A DNA stretch of 56,816 nt from a virus, in IMG/VR virus record IMGVR_UViG_3300009159_000084, positions 1-56,816 of that record, one strand, 5' to 3'. Every line of letters starts with the position of its first letter. Position 1 is the stretch's first letter. The notes beneath the pieces were generated by a model. The model saw nothing but the letters and a program-made list of their open reading frames with translations. It did not search any database and was not told where the DNA came from. Made by a program: the position numbers and the translations under genes. This document shows positions 1-7,386 of this stretch, piece after piece.

Positions 1-157
1 CATTGATGCTTCTGAAAAAACTTCTACTACAGCCGCAACTCCTACGACTATTGCTACAGCAAATATTGCTGATGATGCTGAAATTACTTTTGATATTGAT
101 GTTGCTGGTACTGGTGCTAAAGGGTTGAAAGTAATTCTGTTCTTTAAGAGGCAGTAG
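1..157 (+). CDS. 3' end of a tail-fibre-like protein (partial)
   Basis: The frame is open from base 2 to the TAG at 155-157 and encodes about 51 residues ending IDVAGTGAKGLKVILFFKRQ. The TADDAEIT/DIDVAGTGAKGLKV-type ending is familiar from C-terminal beta-rich domains of phage fibre and collar proteins. The incomplete gene at 56106-56816 ends in LPTVDINVGGTS, which is what normally precedes this tail in the family, so the two are probably one gene split by the window ends. The stop codon overlaps the GTG of the next gene by one base. Confidence 0.7.
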   Translation, partial: IDASEKTSTTAATPTTIATANIADDAEITFDIDVAGTGAKGLKVILFFKRQ

Positions 158-996
158 TGAGTTTCCTACTTAATCCATATATTATCGGCGGCCCAATAGT
201 TGCAACTGGTGGGACAATTTCTATTGTAGGAAATTATAAAGTCCATGTTTTTACAACTAATGGAACATTTACTGTTACTTCCATGCCTGCTGGAGCAACA
301 GCAGAATTTCTTATTGTAGGTGGTGGAGGTGGAGGCGGCTCTCGCCACGGTGGCGGTGGCGCTGGAGGTGGGGTCCTTTACGGGACAGTTAACCTCGCAG
401 TGCAGTCATACTCTGCAACTATTGGTAGCGGAGGGACATCATCACAAACAGATCCAGGCACTGGGTCTGTTGGCACTAATGGGGGCAACACAATTTTTGA
501 CACGTTTACTGCTCTTGGCGGTGGAGGCGGTGGCTCGTACACAGCAGGAGTCCCTACAGGTGGAGGCTCTGGCGGTGGTGGCGGTGGTGGAAATAATACT
601 GGGGCAGGATCTGCAAACCAAACTAGCAGTAGTCCATTAACTGCATATAAAAACAATGGTGGTAACGGGGGCGGTGGCAATGGTGGTGGTGGCGGCGGTG
701 GTGCAGGCGCAGTAGGTAACAATGCTGCTGGTGATGATACTGGTGGCAATGGCGGCAACGGTTACATTTTTAATTTCTTAGGTACAAATGATACTTACGC
801 TGGTGGTGGCGGCGGCGGTGGTTCAGGTGGTGGAGGTTCAGGAGGAACTGGTGGCGGCGGAACAGGTAGCAATAACAGCGCAACTGCTGGAACAAATGGT
901 CTTGGCGGCGGTGGCGGTGGAGCAAGATCATCAGATACATCAGCCCGTGGTGGCAATGGTGGCACTGGAGTAGTGCTTGTAAGGTATTTGCTATGA
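157..996 (+). CDS. Glycine-rich tail-fibre-associated protein, copy 1
   Basis: This 279-residue protein begins with a GTG that shares a base with the preceding TAG. The N-terminus MSFLLNPYIIGGPIVATGG is followed by a beta-type segment (VHVFTTNGTFTV...AEFLIVGGGGGGG) and then long runs of Gly with Ser, Thr and Asn, ending in GTGVVLVRYLL. This is the glycine-rich domain layout seen in phage tail adhesins, where polyglycine helices can form a receptor-binding tip. It overlaps the next gene by ATGA and is clearly paralogous to it. Role as an adhesin tip is inferred from family and position. Confidence 0.8.
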   Translation: MSFLLNPYIIGGPIVATGGTISIVGNYKVHVFTTNGTFTVTSMPAGATAEFLIVGGGGGGGSRHGGGGAGGGVLYGTVNLAVQSYSATIGSGGTSSQTDPGTGSVGTNGGNTIFDTFTALGGGGGGSYTAGVPTGGGSGGGGGGGNNTGAGSANQTSSSPLTAYKNNGGNGGGGNGGGGGGGAGAVGNNAAGDDTGGNGGNGYIFNFLGTNDTYAGGGGGGGSGGGGSGGTGGGGTGSNNSATAGTNGLGGGGGGARSSDTSARGGNGGTGVVLVRYLL

Positions 997-1871
997 GTTT
1001 TCTTCTTAACCCATACATTATTGGTGGTCCTGTAGTTGCGACAGGCGGCACTATCACAACAGTTTCTAATTACAACGGCACTGGTGAGACATGGAAAGTG
1101 CATACATTTACAACCGTTGGTGCGAGTGCATTTGTCGTATCGTCACCGGGAAATGTTTCATATCTTCTGGTAGCGGGTGGCGGTGGTGCTGGATCACGAC
1201 ATGCTGGTGGTGGCGGAGGCGGTGGGTTGCTAACGGGAACGCTTAATGTAACGTCTCAGTCTTATGCAACAACGGTTGGTAACGGAGGCGCAGGTGCGGG
1301 TGGTGGATCAGGGCATGGCACGAATGGGGATAACTCGACAGCGTTTGGCTTGACCGCTCTGGGTGGTGGATATGGCGGTGGCTATGTTGATGCAGGAGGT
1401 CAAGCACCCGGTGGCTCAGGCGGATCAGGCGGCGGCGGCGCGGGCGCTAGTGGGATTGCTGGTGGTACGGGTGACGGGGGTGCTGGCACATCGGGACAGG
1501 GGCTTGGCGGTGCGCGTGGATCGGACGTAAATGCCCAATGGTGCGGTGGCGGTGGAGGTGGCGCAGGTCAAGCAGGTGCGCGTAACTCTGGGAACGTCGG
1601 AGGTAAGGGCGGTGATGGTTTATCTTCTAGCATCTCAGGAAGTGCGCTGGTTTATGCGGGTGGAGGCGGCGGCGCAGGAGACGGCAACGTAGACGGAAAT
1701 GGTGGTGCAGGAGGATCTGGTGGAGGCGGACGAGGAACGGGTGCGTATGCGCCTGCCCCGGGAATAGCAGGAACTAACGGATTAGGTGGCGGAGGCGGAG
1801 GCGCACGAGATACAGGTGTTGGCGGCGCGGGTGGCAGTGGAATTATTGTCATTGCTTACAAGATCGGATAA
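993..1871 (+). CDS. Glycine-rich tail-fibre-associated protein, copy 2
   Basis: This 292-residue protein has an N-terminus (MSFLLNPYIIGGPVVATGG) that differs from copy 1 at one position in the first 19 residues. The layout is the same: a beta segment with WKVHTFTTVGASAFVV, then LLVAGGGGAGSRHAGGGGGGG and long Gly/Ala/Ser tracts, closing with GIIVIAYKIG. It is translationally coupled to copy 1 by ATGA. The bodies of the two proteins are much more diverged than their N-termini, consistent with an anchoring N-terminal peptide and a fast-evolving distal part. Adhesin function is inferred. Confidence 0.8.
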   Translation: MSFLLNPYIIGGPVVATGGTITTVSNYNGTGETWKVHTFTTVGASAFVVSSPGNVSYLLVAGGGGAGSRHAGGGGGGGLLTGTLNVTSQSYATTVGNGGAGAGGGSGHGTNGDNSTAFGLTALGGGYGGGYVDAGGQAPGGSGGSGGGGAGASGIAGGTGDGGAGTSGQGLGGARGSDVNAQWCGGGGGGAGQAGARNSGNVGGKGGDGLSSSISGSALVYAGGGGGAGDGNVDGNGGAGGSGGGGRGTGAYAPAPGIAGTNGLGGGGGGARDTGVGGAGGSGIIVIAYKIG

Positions 1872-1873
1872 TC

Positions 1874-1933
1874 ATGAGTTTTCTTCTTAACCCATATTTA
1901 AGTGGAATGTTATTGCAACCAAAACTGGTGTAA
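1874..1933 (+). pseudogene. Truncated remnant of a third glycine-rich copy
   Basis: An ATG two bases after the stop of copy 2 encodes MSFLLNPY, the same first eight residues as copies 1 and 2, then diverges and stops after 19 residues. The first 23 bases match the start of copy 2 exactly. The downstream 80 bases contain no glycine-rich coding sequence. This looks like the 5' stub left by recombination among the tandem copies; a functional 19-residue peptide is less likely. Confidence 0.6.
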
Positions 1934-2013
1934 CTTTAACTTCTTCACGCAATACCTACATGCCTGATTACACGCTCGATATTTGAAATATTCATGGGAG
2001 AAAGGAAACCCAA

Positions 2014-2280
2014 ATGGCACATGCAGCAAAAATTGAGAATGGTCTAGTGACGCAAGTTATTGTTATCGGAAATGATGACATTGGTGGCGATGGGTTTAGT
2101 CCTGAAATTGAGGCTAATGCTCAGGCTTTCATTAACTCTCTCGCCGGCTTGGAGGGGGAGTGGCGGCTAACGTCGTATAATAATAATTTTCGTGGTAAGT
2201 ATGCAGGGATTGGCGACACGTTCGATGAAGCACTGGATGAGTTTGTGTCACCCGTAGTTACGCCTGTCGTACCTAAATAG
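2014..2280 (+). CDS. Small conserved phage protein (YNNNFRGKYAGIG family)
   Basis: This 88-residue protein starts MAHAAKIENGLVTQVIVIGNDD and carries WRLTSYNNNFRGKYAGIGDTFDEALDEF. That pattern is common in small proteins lying beside tail-fibre genes in environmental phages. No biochemical role is known to me. A good Shine-Dalgarno (GGGAGAAAGG) lies upstream of the ATG. It sits among the fibre genes and is probably virion-associated or a fibre accessory protein, which is inference from position. Confidence 0.75.
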   Translation: MAHAAKIENGLVTQVIVIGNDDIGGDGFSPEIEANAQAFINSLAGLEGEWRLTSYNNNFRGKYAGIGDTFDEALDEFVSPVVTPVVPK

Positions 2281-2293
2281 TTAGGATTAAAAA

Positions 2294-2716
2294 ATGGCTA
2301 CAACGCGAGCGTTAAGTACCGCAAATATTGTTGCGTCTAATGCGTTAAAGGCTGACATTATGAGCGAGCCTGTTACTGATTACACGGTGAGTGCGAGTGT
2401 GGTCACGTTTAATCTGACTAATGGCAACGTTGGGTATTTGTCTGCTTCAGCGTCTTCAAACTATACGTTGAATGTGACGAATCCTTCTACTACTGATGGC
2501 CGTTCTACGACGGTTACGTTGTTTGCTTTGCAGGGGGCGACGGGGTATATCCCTAGCGCAGTTCAGGTTTCTGGTTCGGCTCAGACGATTAAGTGGGCCG
2601 GTGGTACTGCTCCTACTCCGACTTCTACTTCGGGAAAGATTGACGTATTCTCCTTTAGCCTTATACGTCGTTCAAGCGCGTGGACTGTGCTCGGTACTAG
2701 CCTGTTGAATTTCTGA
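2294..2716 (+). CDS. Putative tail-fibre accessory protein
   Basis: The 140-residue protein is rich in Ser, Thr, Val and Ala with alternating patterns typical of beta-structure, and ends in GKIDVFSFSLIRRSSAWTVLGTSLLNF. This style of ending (IDVxSFxLIRRxxxWTVLG) recurs in phage fibre modules. No catalytic motif is visible. A short Shine-Dalgarno (AGGA) precedes the ATG, and the TGA stop overlaps the next ATG by one base, so it is co-translated with the glycine-rich gene that follows. Confidence 0.7.
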   Translation: MATTRALSTANIVASNALKADIMSEPVTDYTVSASVVTFNLTNGNVGYLSASASSNYTLNVTNPSTTDGRSTTVTLFALQGATGYIPSAVQVSGSAQTIKWAGGTAPTPTSTSGKIDVFSFSLIRRSSAWTVLGTSLLNF

Positions 2717-3498
2717 TGCCTAGGTGGGGAAGCACGGGAAAGATTTTTGGGCCGGATGGTGGAATCAGCAGAGCGTCATACAACAACGCTACTGGTGGAA
2801 CTATCACCACATTTGTTTCTACAGGTCAGGCCGGTACTACCACAGGTAGAACGTATCGTGTCCATTCATTTACAACTACCGGTGCAAACTCTTTAGTGGT
2901 TACTGCCGCTATTAACCCTTTTGATTGGCTTGTTGTTGGCGGCGGCGGTAGTAATGGTGGGGGAAATGGTGGTGGCGGTGGCGCTGGCGCTTTCAAACAA
3001 ACTTATGCAGGAACGCTCACAGTCCAGACGTATTCGCTAACGGTCGGCGCTGTCGCGGGATCATCAGTATTTAACGGAATTACTTCCGGTGCTGGAGGCG
3101 GCGGTGGCGGCGAAGGCAGTGGCGGAGGCGGAGGGTCTAACGGCTCTTCTGGCGGCGGCGGCGGTATGCAACCATCAGCACGAGGAGACTGGATTCCCGG
3201 TGGGTCCGGCAGCAGTCCCGGAACTAATGGTGGACAAGGTTCTATGGGTTGGGACTACGACTCAAACGGTGCTGGTGGCGGTGGAGGTGGTTCTACTTCT
3301 GGCGGTGGCAATGGCGGATACCGTAGCGGTGGTGGCGGTGGTGCCGGAACAAGTAGCGCAATACGCGGAACTGCTTACACATACTGCTCTGGCGGTAATG
3401 GAATGGGCACAGATGGCCCCGGTGGTGGTACAGGTACATATGGTTCAGGTGGAGCAACACAAGGTATTGTAGTCGTCCGTTATGAGGTAGCGCCGTGA
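2716..3498 (+). CDS. Glycine-rich tail-fibre-associated protein, copy 3
   Basis: This 260-residue protein has a distinct N-terminus (MPRWGSTGKIFGPDGG) but the same body as the others: a beta segment (YRVHSFTTTGANSLVV), then FDWLVVGGGGSNGGGNGGGGG and long Gly tracts, ending GGATQGIVVVRYEVAP. It lacks the MSFLLNPY start, so it may attach to a different partner. It overlaps the sulfotransferase gene by four bases (GTGA). Assignment to the phage glycine-rich adhesin group is by composition and layout. Confidence 0.8.
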   Translation: MPRWGSTGKIFGPDGGISRASYNNATGGTITTFVSTGQAGTTTGRTYRVHSFTTTGANSLVVTAAINPFDWLVVGGGGSNGGGNGGGGGAGAFKQTYAGTLTVQTYSLTVGAVAGSSVFNGITSGAGGGGGGEGSGGGGGSNGSSGGGGGMQPSARGDWIPGGSGSSPGTNGGQGSMGWDYDSNGAGGGGGGSTSGGGNGGYRSGGGGGAGTSSAIRGTAYTYCSGGNGMGTDGPGGGTGTYGSGGATQGIVVVRYEVAP

Positions 3499-4193
3499 TT
3501 AATTATGAATGGAATCAAGACTTACTTAACTGGCAAGAAGGAACCCCAAGTACCGTTCCCGTAATTCGCGCATACGATTGGGAAACAAGTAGCGATGAAC
3601 CCCCATTCATGGCATACATTGCCATTCCTAAAACTGGCACAAGTTCTATCTTTGAACAGTTAGCCATGCCAAAAGTATGCACTTCTCGGCATCAGACAAG
3701 GCATGTTCCAGCGGTTGCTACTTTAGATCACAATCATGATCATTCATTGATTACTTTTATTCGTGAACCGTTTCAACTGTATTGCTCATTCTACATTTTT
3801 ATGAAATGGCGCATAGATAACGGTTTCATTGGCAGCCCTATGCAAATGTTCCACGCTAATACAGAAAACGTAGCACTTATCCAATCAGGCGCAACACTTG
3901 AAGAATTTCTTCTCCAATGCCCTGTTGGTCAGTTCTATCCATATTTTGTTAATCCTTTAACAGCGCAAGATTTTGATTTCATTGGCAACATTGACCGCTT
4001 TGAAGAATCAATCGTTGCTTTTAATGCAATGTTTAATTTGTCGTTAGATGTAGTTCATTACAATAAAGGACAACAGGATTCTCCTTATGTTGTGAGTGAT
4101 GAGGTTGTTGCGGCTTTTAAGTCACGTCAATCTGAGGAATATGTTGTGTATAACGATTTGTTGTTGGCTTCGAATTTGATGCTGGAAAATTAA
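3495..4193 (+). CDS. Sulfotransferase-family protein
   Basis: The 232-residue protein contains AIPKTGTSSIF at about residues 43-53, matching the 5'-phosphosulfate-binding loop (PKxGTTxL-type) of PAPS-dependent sulfotransferases. TFIREPFQLYCSFY at about 87-100 resembles the 3'-phosphate-binding RxPxxRxxSxY element. FDFIGNIDRFEES fits the conserved late FIGxxExF-type motif. It is co-translated with a glycine-rich tail protein and precedes sugar-modifying genes. A role sulfating a glycan on host or virion is inferred. The start is GTG, overlapping the preceding stop. Confidence 0.75.
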   Translation: MINYEWNQDLLNWQEGTPSTVPVIRAYDWETSSDEPPFMAYIAIPKTGTSSIFEQLAMPKVCTSRHQTRHVPAVATLDHNHDHSLITFIREPFQLYCSFYIFMKWRIDNGFIGSPMQMFHANTENVALIQSGATLEEFLLQCPVGQFYPYFVNPLTAQDFDFIGNIDRFEESIVAFNAMFNLSLDVVHYNKGQQDSPYVVSDEVVAAFKSRQSEEYVVYNDLLLASNLMLEN

Positions 4194-4235
4194 AAATAAC
4201 ACTTTCAGGCAAAGATTCCCCGCCACCTATTCCAT

Positions 4236-4264
4236 GTTAAACGGGTGTTTGATAGGTTGTGGTT
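4236..4264 (+). promoter_or_regulatory. Promoter of the repeated family, leaderless-type
   Basis: An extended -10, TGATAGGTT (TAGGTT at 4253-4258), is preceded by AAACGGGTGTT, resembling the AAACCGGGGTT box of the promoter at 28.1 kb. The -10 ends exactly 6 bases before ATG 4265. That spacing places transcription start at or next to the start codon and recurs at several other genes here. Confidence 0.5.
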
Positions 4265-4927
4265 ATGCGCGTAGCCCTGATTACTGCCGTCTATAACGGC
4301 TATGACCCTGTAAAAGATTTGCCTGCCGATCACGGATTTGATGAAGTGATCTGTGTCACAGATGGGGAGAGTCCTGTTGGTGAGGGCTGGGACATTGTGT
4401 TTGAGCCGTCCAATTTACATCCCCGGCTTGCTGCTAAGCGGCCTAAAATGATGCCTTGGTTGTATACGGATTGTGATGCAGCGGTGTGGCTTGATGCCTC
4501 GTTTAGTGTGAAATCTGCTGATTTTTCTCGGTGGGCGCGGCAACTGCTTGCGATGAGTGATTTTATTGTGTGGCCCCATCCTGAGAACAGGTATTGCATT
4601 ACGCAAGAGGCGCCTGTGTGTTGGGATTGGGAGAAATATAAGGATTGGGATATGCGGGGTCAGTTGCAGCATTATCTTGATGATGGGATGCCTCGTGATT
4701 GGGGTTTGTTTGCGTGTGGAACGGTGGGCTACCGGTTTACTGATGAGGTTAAAGATTTTGGTGAGCAGTGGTATGCGGAGCAGGCCCGGTGGAGTATTCA
4801 GGATCAGGTATCTTTGCCGTATTTGTTGTGGAAGAACGGCAAGCGGTTTGGTTTATGGCCTGCTCATGAGTATAAGAATGATTTTGTGGAGTTGCATTGG
4901 GCGGATCGTCCTAATCCTTCGCAGTGA
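4265..4927 (+). CDS. DUF616/glycosyltransferase-like protein
   Basis: The product (220 residues from ATG 4265) begins MRVALITAVYNGYD, a start typical of nucleotide-sugar-binding folds, and has KRPKMMPWLYTDCDAAVWLDASF. This fits the K..PH.....D..IWLDAS region of DUF616-type glycosyltransferases, with the aspartates likely binding metal and sugar nucleotide. ATG 4265 is preferred over GTG 4259 because a -10 lies 6 nt upstream of it and no Shine-Dalgarno is present. It converges with, and overlaps by 17 bases, the reverse-strand SDR gene. Substrate unknown. Confidence 0.7.
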   Translation: MRVALITAVYNGYDPVKDLPADHGFDEVICVTDGESPVGEGWDIVFEPSNLHPRLAAKRPKMMPWLYTDCDAAVWLDASFSVKSADFSRWARQLLAMSDFIVWPHPENRYCITQEAPVCWDWEKYKDWDMRGQLQHYLDDGMPRDWGLFACGTVGYRFTDEVKDFGEQWYAEQARWSIQDQVSLPYLLWKNGKRFGLWPAHEYKNDFVELHWADRPNPSQ

Positions 4928-5603
4928 TGAGCGAGTCGATGTGTTCGTGTAGGTCGATGAGCGGTCGCCAACTCGGCACGGGTTCGTGTGGATAACATGG
5001 AATAGCGGTCGGGTATTCCGGGTAATCGTTTGCAGTGAGTTCGTATTGGGCGGCAAGTTCTTTGGGGCTGATTGGTTGCCATGTTGCCGCCGCGTAAACG
5101 CCTCTGGGGGCCGCTAGAGCCGCTATTAGGGCCCTTGCTACGTCATTGACGTGAATGAAGTCTCGTGGCTGCTCCGATAGCCCGGTGAGTTCCCTGACCC
5201 CGTTGAGTGCCTGTACGAGTTGAGGCACGAATCCGCGTCCCGGTCTTGCCTCGTCTCCGTAGATTGAATAGGGGATGACGTGGGTTGCCGTGCGAAATAT
5301 TTGCTGTTGTTGGTTCTTTAAGTGGGTGTAAAGCAGGTCTTTACAGTTACCTTCAGCGTCTTGCCACCATGATCCGACGACTATGATTTTTGAGATCCGG
5401 TGGGCCCGAAGGTAATTGGCGAGGTCGAGGTTGAAGTCAGTGAAGGCTCCGACGGCTACGGGGTCGCGGTAATTTGGTGCGGCGCAGTGAATGACTGCAT
5501 TGACTGCATGTTCGGGGAGTTCGCGGCCAATGGGGTAGGGGTTGTCGAGCATTTCCATGAGCACTGTTCCGAGGTGCCCGGTGGCTCCTGTGACGCCGAT
5601 CAC
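4911..5603 (-). CDS. NAD(P)-dependent epimerase/dehydratase-like SDR
   Basis: The 230-residue protein opens with the Rossmann motif GVTGATGHLG (residues 3-12). It has a YTHLK segment (Y92/K96) fitting the YxxxK catalytic pair of extended short-chain dehydrogenases, and VIPYSIYG followed by RDFIHVNDVARA, as in nucleotide-sugar epimerases and dTDP-sugar reductases. At 230 residues it is shorter than the usual 300 or so. It follows the GT2 gene on the reverse strand with a four-base overlap, suggesting that the pair makes and transfers one sugar. Exact substrate cannot be told. Confidence 0.8.
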   Translation of the reverse strand: MIGVTGATGHLGTVLMEMLDNPYPIGRELPEHAVNAVIHCAAPNYRDPVAVGAFTDFNLDLANYLRAHRISKIIVVGSWWQDAEGNCKDLLYTHLKNQQQQIFRTATHVIPYSIYGDEARPGRGFVPQLVQALNGVRELTGLSEQPRDFIHVNDVARALIAALAAPRGVYAAATWQPISPKELAAQYELTANDYPEYPTAIPCYPHEPVPSWRPLIDLHEHIDSLITAKD

Positions 5604-6283
5604 GGCAGGCTCTTAATGAGTTCGGCTATTTCGTTGTCTGCCTGTTGCCGAATGGTGGTGTCGAGATTAATGCCGGACATGGTTTCGTGTGTCTCACCGA
5701 TGTCAAAAATTGCGGTAATAAATTGGCTGTGATACGGGACGGCGTGGGGCGTGGCGTGTAACCAAAATCCCCAATCGGACCATCTCACATCGGGATAGCC
5801 GCCGGCCTTTTCCCATAATGATCGCTTATATGGGGAGTGAGCGGGCAGGGTATTGAATTGTTGAAGCGCGATGGTGTTCCATGCGCCCATCCACCGGTGC
5901 CCGTTTGACATGAGTAGGTTACCGACCATGAGGTTGGCGCCGAGTTCTTCAGCACGGTTGAGGTCAGCAAAGGCATCGGGCATCATTTGATCATCAATAC
6001 CGCAGTAGGCGACCCATTCAGAGTCCGCTGCCTTGACGGCGGCGTTGAAGTATTCGACCCCGAACCCGCTACTCAATGGCACGAACTTTACGGGTATGTC
6101 ATACCCGGTGGGTACAGTTGTTATGACTTGCGCGTGATCCTCATAATGGTGGGTTATCACGATTTGACTTGGGCGAGGATTTATGAGGAGGACGGCATTC
6201 CACCATCGTGGGATAAAATGCGCGTAGGCGGCTGACTCTGCAATTGTAAAAAGCGTGACGGTGGGTGTACTAACGGGGGTCAT
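5600..6283 (-). CDS. Family 2-like glycosyltransferase
   Basis: The 227-residue protein has the GT-A signature CGIDDQMMPDAF (about residues 94-105), where the DD pair binds metal and sugar nucleotide. WSDWGFWLHA lies near where GT2 enzymes place the acceptor-side acidic motif. It is the first gene of a two-gene reverse-strand operon with the SDR. Upstream on the minus strand, GATACT ends about 7 bases before the ATG and there is no clear Shine-Dalgarno, so it may be leaderless. Likely role is decoration of host or virion glycans; acceptor unknown. Confidence 0.75.
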   Translation of the reverse strand: MTPVSTPTVTLFTIAESAAYAHFIPRWWNAVLLINPRPSQIVITHHYEDHAQVITTVPTGYDIPVKFVPLSSGFGVEYFNAAVKAADSEWVAYCGIDDQMMPDAFADLNRAEELGANLMVGNLLMSNGHRWMGAWNTIALQQFNTLPAHSPYKRSLWEKAGGYPDVRWSDWGFWLHATPHAVPYHSQFITAIFDIGETHETMSGINLDTTIRQQADNEIAELIKSLP

Positions 6284-6333
6284 GGACTGTAGTATCGCAG
6301 TTAAGCCCCGTAAAGCAAGATTGGACCCCGCGT

Positions 6334-7386
6334 ATGTCGAGTGTGGCGTTTATCAGTACTGACTTCAATCCTGCCGTCAACCCGCCTGAGCCTAATGGGT
6401 GCGCGTGGTATCGGCTTGTGCTTCCTTCGCGGGAGGTTCAAAAGTTTGGGTGGGAAACCGGCGTCGGTATGCCTAGGGCAACGGCGGACATGGGTTTTGG
6501 TATTGCTCACGGTGATGGCGCCTATTTTGGGTGGGATGTCACGGTTTTGAAATTGTTGATGCACTCAAGCACCCCGGACATGATTCGTGTCATGCAATCC
6601 AAGGGTCAGCGCGTCATTGTGGACGTAGACGATTTTCATTTTGGGATCCACCCGGAAAACATTGCTGCCCGCAATACTGACCCGAACATTAACCCTGAAA
6701 CTAATCGCATGTTTTTTGAGATGGGGATCCGGGCGGCGGATACGGTCACGGTTTCTACAGAATTTCTTGCTAACTTTTATGAGCAACGCTGTCGAGATGT
6801 GCGGTTGATTCGTAACGCTATCGACGTGGACCGATTCACTATGGTCACACAGCCCGATGTGCCAACGTTTGGGTGGGTTGGCGCCACCATGTGGCGTTCG
6901 GGTGACATTGAAATGCTTGCGGATTGGTTGCCTGAATTCGCTCGCGTAAACAATGTCCCCGTCCACCATTCGGGCCACATCCCGGGAGACTCACGACACT
7001 TCGCTGTAAGGGCCGGCATGAAGCGAGTTAATACCGTGATGATGCAACCTATTACGAAGTACCCGTCACTGTTGCAGCACATCAATGTTGGCCTTGTGCC
7101 CTTGGTGCGTACTGATTTTAATGAAGCAAAATCAAACTTAAAGGGACTTGAGTATGCCGCTTCAGGCATCCCCTTTATTGCTACGCCTACAAAAGAATAC
7201 GAATTGCTCGCTAAGGATGGGGTGGGGCGGTTAGCGTCTAGTCCTGAAGAGTGGGCATTCCATGCTACTCAATTGCTTGATCCTGAGGTGCGCCGTGTAG
7301 AGGCTGAATATGCACGCAAAGTCGTAGAAGAAAAATACAACATCACGGTGAGAGGTGAGCAATGGGTTACCGCGCTGAATGGATAA
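6334..7386 (+). CDS. GT4-like glycosyltransferase
   Basis: The 350-residue protein has a two-Rossmann layout. The N-terminal half contains VIVDVDDFHFG and a VTVSTEFLANFY/VRLIRNAIDVDRF linker, and the C-terminal half contains FGWVGATMWRSGD and NEAKSNLKGLEYAASGIPFIA. The last resembles the ExxxxxxxE nucleotide-sugar motif of GT4 enzymes (E-AKSNLKGLE-YAASGIP). It is divergent from the GT2/SDR pair and overlaps the methyltransferase gene by 25 bases. No convincing Shine-Dalgarno precedes the ATG. Acceptor unknown. Confidence 0.8.
   Translation: MSSVAFISTDFNPAVNPPEPNGCAWYRLVLPSREVQKFGWETGVGMPRATADMGFGIAHGDGAYFGWDVTVLKLLMHSSTPDMIRVMQSKGQRVIVDVDDFHFGIHPENIAARNTDPNINPETNRMFFEMGIRAADTVTVSTEFLANFYEQRCRDVRLIRNAIDVDRFTMVTQPDVPTFGWVGATMWRSGDIEMLADWLPEFARVNNVPVHHSGHIPGDSRHFAVRAGMKRVNTVMMQPITKYPSLLQHINVGLVPLVRTDFNEAKSNLKGLEYAASGIPFIATPTKEYELLAKDGVGRLASSPEEWAFHATQLLDPEVRRVEAEYARKVVEEKYNITVRGEQWVTALNG

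Noticed and set aside
378-1103. Proline-rich frames on the minus strand opposite the glycine-rich genes
   Set aside because: Glycine codons GGN read as proline on the other strand; there is no ribosome site and the pattern follows the forward gene exactly.
157-3498. Possible CRISPR or satellite repeats in the glycine-rich genes
   Set aside because: The repeats are irregular GGN codon runs without constant spacers; they are explained by protein composition.
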